DNA of 7,384 nt from Actinomycetes bacterium (GTDB taxonomy: Bacteria > Actinomycetota > Acidimicrobiia > Acidimicrobiales > Palsa-688), in contig JAKAXG010000202.1 of the NCBI GenBank assembly GCA_021827225.1, forward strand, positions 1 to 7,384. The letters are read 5' to 3'. A program made the translations under genes and the position numbers. Below, in pieces: positions 6,176-7,384 of this stretch. The stretch's first letter is position 1. Every line of letters begins with the position of its first letter. The notes below the pieces were generated by a model. It saw nothing but the letters and a program-made list of their open reading frames with translations. It was not told where the DNA came from and did not search any database.

Positions 6176-7384
6176 GTGCCCGAGACTTTCACCGAAGTGC
6201 TGGAAATCGAGGTCGACCCGCGCCGTGCGCTGGTGCACGAGGCCGGGTGGCAGTCCTGGAGCCCGGAGGGAACCTACCCGGTGGCGGCCACTTCCCCCCG
6301 TCCCCGCCGGGCGGTGTGGCAGACGATGGCGTTCCGGCCGGAGCGGCCGGCCCCGGCCCGCGGGTTCCAGGGCGAGGGTCTCCTCGCCGTCGACCCGGGC
6401 GACGGCGGCCCGGTCCGGCTGGTGGCCGGCGGCAAGCTGCCTGCCGAGGTTCCATCGGTGCGGGCCGAGCTGGTGACCCCGACGACGCTCCAGGTGAGCG
6501 CCAACGGGCCGGTGACGGTCAGCGAAACCCCGGATCCGCTACCCGCCGCCCTGGCCGGCTGGGCCACCCGGCTGGCCGAGGCTGCAGGCCTGGCCCGGCC
6601 CCGGCCCATCCCGCCGGTGTGGTGCAGCTGGTACTGCTACTGGCGCGGCGTCACCGCCGCCGACGTGGCGACCAACGAGGCCGACGCCCGCCGGCTCGGG
6701 ATCGGCGTGGAGGTCATACAGATCGACGACGGCTGGCAGGCCGCCATCGGTGACTGGGACGCCGTCGATCCCCGCTTCGGGGACCTGGCCGCATGTGTCG
6801 GGCAGCTGCGGGAGCGGGGACGGGCCGTCGGGATATGGCTGGCCCCGTTCCTGGCGGTACCCGGCTCCCGTCTGGCCAGCGAACATCCGGAGTGGCTGGT
6901 GCCGGAGGTGAGCGCCGGCTTCAACTGGGACGCCCCGCTGCGGGTGCTGGACAGCACCCATCCCGGCGCGGCCGAGTACCTGCACTCCTGCGTCCGGCGG
7001 CTGGCCGAGCTGGGGATCAGTTACTTCAAGTTCGACTTCCTCTACGCCGCCGCGGTGGAAGGGGCCCGCCACCGGGACCTGGACGCCATCGCCGCCTACC
7101 GGGAGGCCATGGCGCTGCTGCGGGACGCGGCCGGACCGGGAGCGACCGTGCTCGGCTGCGGCGCGCCCCTCCTGCCCAGTCTGGGCCTGGTCGACGCCAT
7201 GCGCATCAGCCCCGACGTGATGCCGTCGTGGGAACCCCCGGAGGGGGACGTGAGCCAACCGGGGGGAAGGTCGGCCGTGCTGGGCGGAGCGGCCCGGGCC
7301 CACATGAACGGCCGGTTCTGGCTCAACGATCCCGATTGCCTGCTGGCCCGCCCGGGCGTCGAGCACCGGGAGGCGTGGGCCGAC
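6176..7384 (+). CDS. GH36 family alpha-galactosidase-type glycosidase (first 403 residues, cut by window edge)
   Basis: This is a retaining glycosidase of family GH36, which removes terminal alpha-linked galactose (some members remove alpha-GalNAc). After an N-terminal beta-rich part (1 to about 140) the catalytic barrel shows VWCSWYCYWRG (148-158), IQIDDGWQ (181-188), the nucleophile D287 in YFKFDFLY (KxDxxxxY) and the acid/base candidate D347 in ISPDVMPSW, then FWLNDPDCLLAR (381-392). The 60-residue spacing of the two acids matches T. maritima GalA (D327 and D387, from memory). The frame is open from GTG at 6176 to the window end without a stop. That GTG has no Shine-Dalgarno; CAGACT (6164-6169) lies six bases before it, which would allow a leaderless transcript. 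No signal peptide is seen, so a cytoplasmic enzyme acting on imported oligosaccharides is likely. Codon third positions are strongly GC. The C-terminal part is not visible. Confidence 0.92.
   Translation, partial: MPETFTEVLEIEVDPRRALVHEAGWQSWSPEGTYPVAATSPRPRRAVWQTMAFRPERPAPARGFQGEGLLAVDPGDGGPVRLVAGGKLPAEVPSVRAELVTPTTLQVSANGPVTVSETPDPLPAALAGWATRLAEAAGLARPRPIPPVWCSWYCYWRGVTAADVATNEADARRLGIGVEVIQIDDGWQAAIGDWDAVDPRFGDLAACVGQLRERGRAVGIWLAPFLAVPGSRLASEHPEWLVPEVSAGFNWDAPLRVLDSTHPGAAEYLHSCVRRLAELGISYFKFDFLYAAAVEGARHRDLDAIAAYREAMALLRDAAGPGATVLGCGAPLLPSLGLVDAMRISPDVMPSWEPPEGDVSQPGGRSAVLGGAARAHMNGRFWLNDPDCLLARPGVEHREAWAD

Noticed and set aside
6023..6238. Extension of nagA by 72 codons to an ATG at 6238
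   Set aside because: It would overlap the start of the GH36 gene by 63 bases and adds an Arg/Pro-rich stretch unlike NagA N-termini.
6539..7366. A 275-codon open frame on the minus strand opposite the GH36 gene
   Set aside because: It is antisense to a gene with clear GH36 catalytic motifs, has a low-complexity Gly/Pro/Arg/His-rich translation, and arises from the high GC content.

Overview
This window looks like chromosomal DNA from a high-GC bacterium, probably an actinomycete-like one. Codons are GC-rich, GTG or TTG starts are likely, two possible -10 boxes fit the actinobacterial TAnnnT pattern, and two right-hand genes lack a normal ribosome binding site. No RNA gene, CRISPR array, transposase or integrase was found. 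The species cannot be named from the sequence alone.

The left part (1-4746) is a compact peptide and amino-acid module. Three genes are read leftwards in one apparent operon: a GntR/FCD-type regulator (2633-1788), a PLP enzyme of the threonine synthase family with an N-terminal zinc-ribbon (1745-537), and the first 165 residues of a DppD/OppD-type peptide transporter ATPase (495 to beyond base 1). The two gaps are 42 and 41 bp, and each holds a small hairpin right after the stop codon. Divergent from them is a complete cytoplasmic S9 (acylaminoacyl-peptidase-like) serine peptidase (2776-4746). The 142-bp divergent gap holds a good leftward promoter (TTGACA, 17 bp, TAGGTT). Its -35 box lies inside a GTTGTCTGTCAAC palindrome of the kind bound by FCD regulators. 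The simplest reading is an autoregulated system that imports peptides, cleaves them inside the cell and processes a released amino acid.

The right part (4829-7384) is a sugar module: a complete leftward N-acetylglucosamine-6-phosphate deacetylase (nagA) and a divergent GH36 alpha-galactosidase-type glycosidase that runs off the right edge. The GH36 gene begins at a GTG. Their 153-bp gap holds a perfect 10-bp inverted repeat and a possible leaderless promoter arrangement. Composition changes sharply between the modules: hand-counted third-position GC is about 58% over 50 codons late in the peptidase gene and 86% over the first 50 codons of the GH36 gene. The two halves meet tail to tail at 4747-4828, so that gap is either an island boundary or, less likely, an assembly join.
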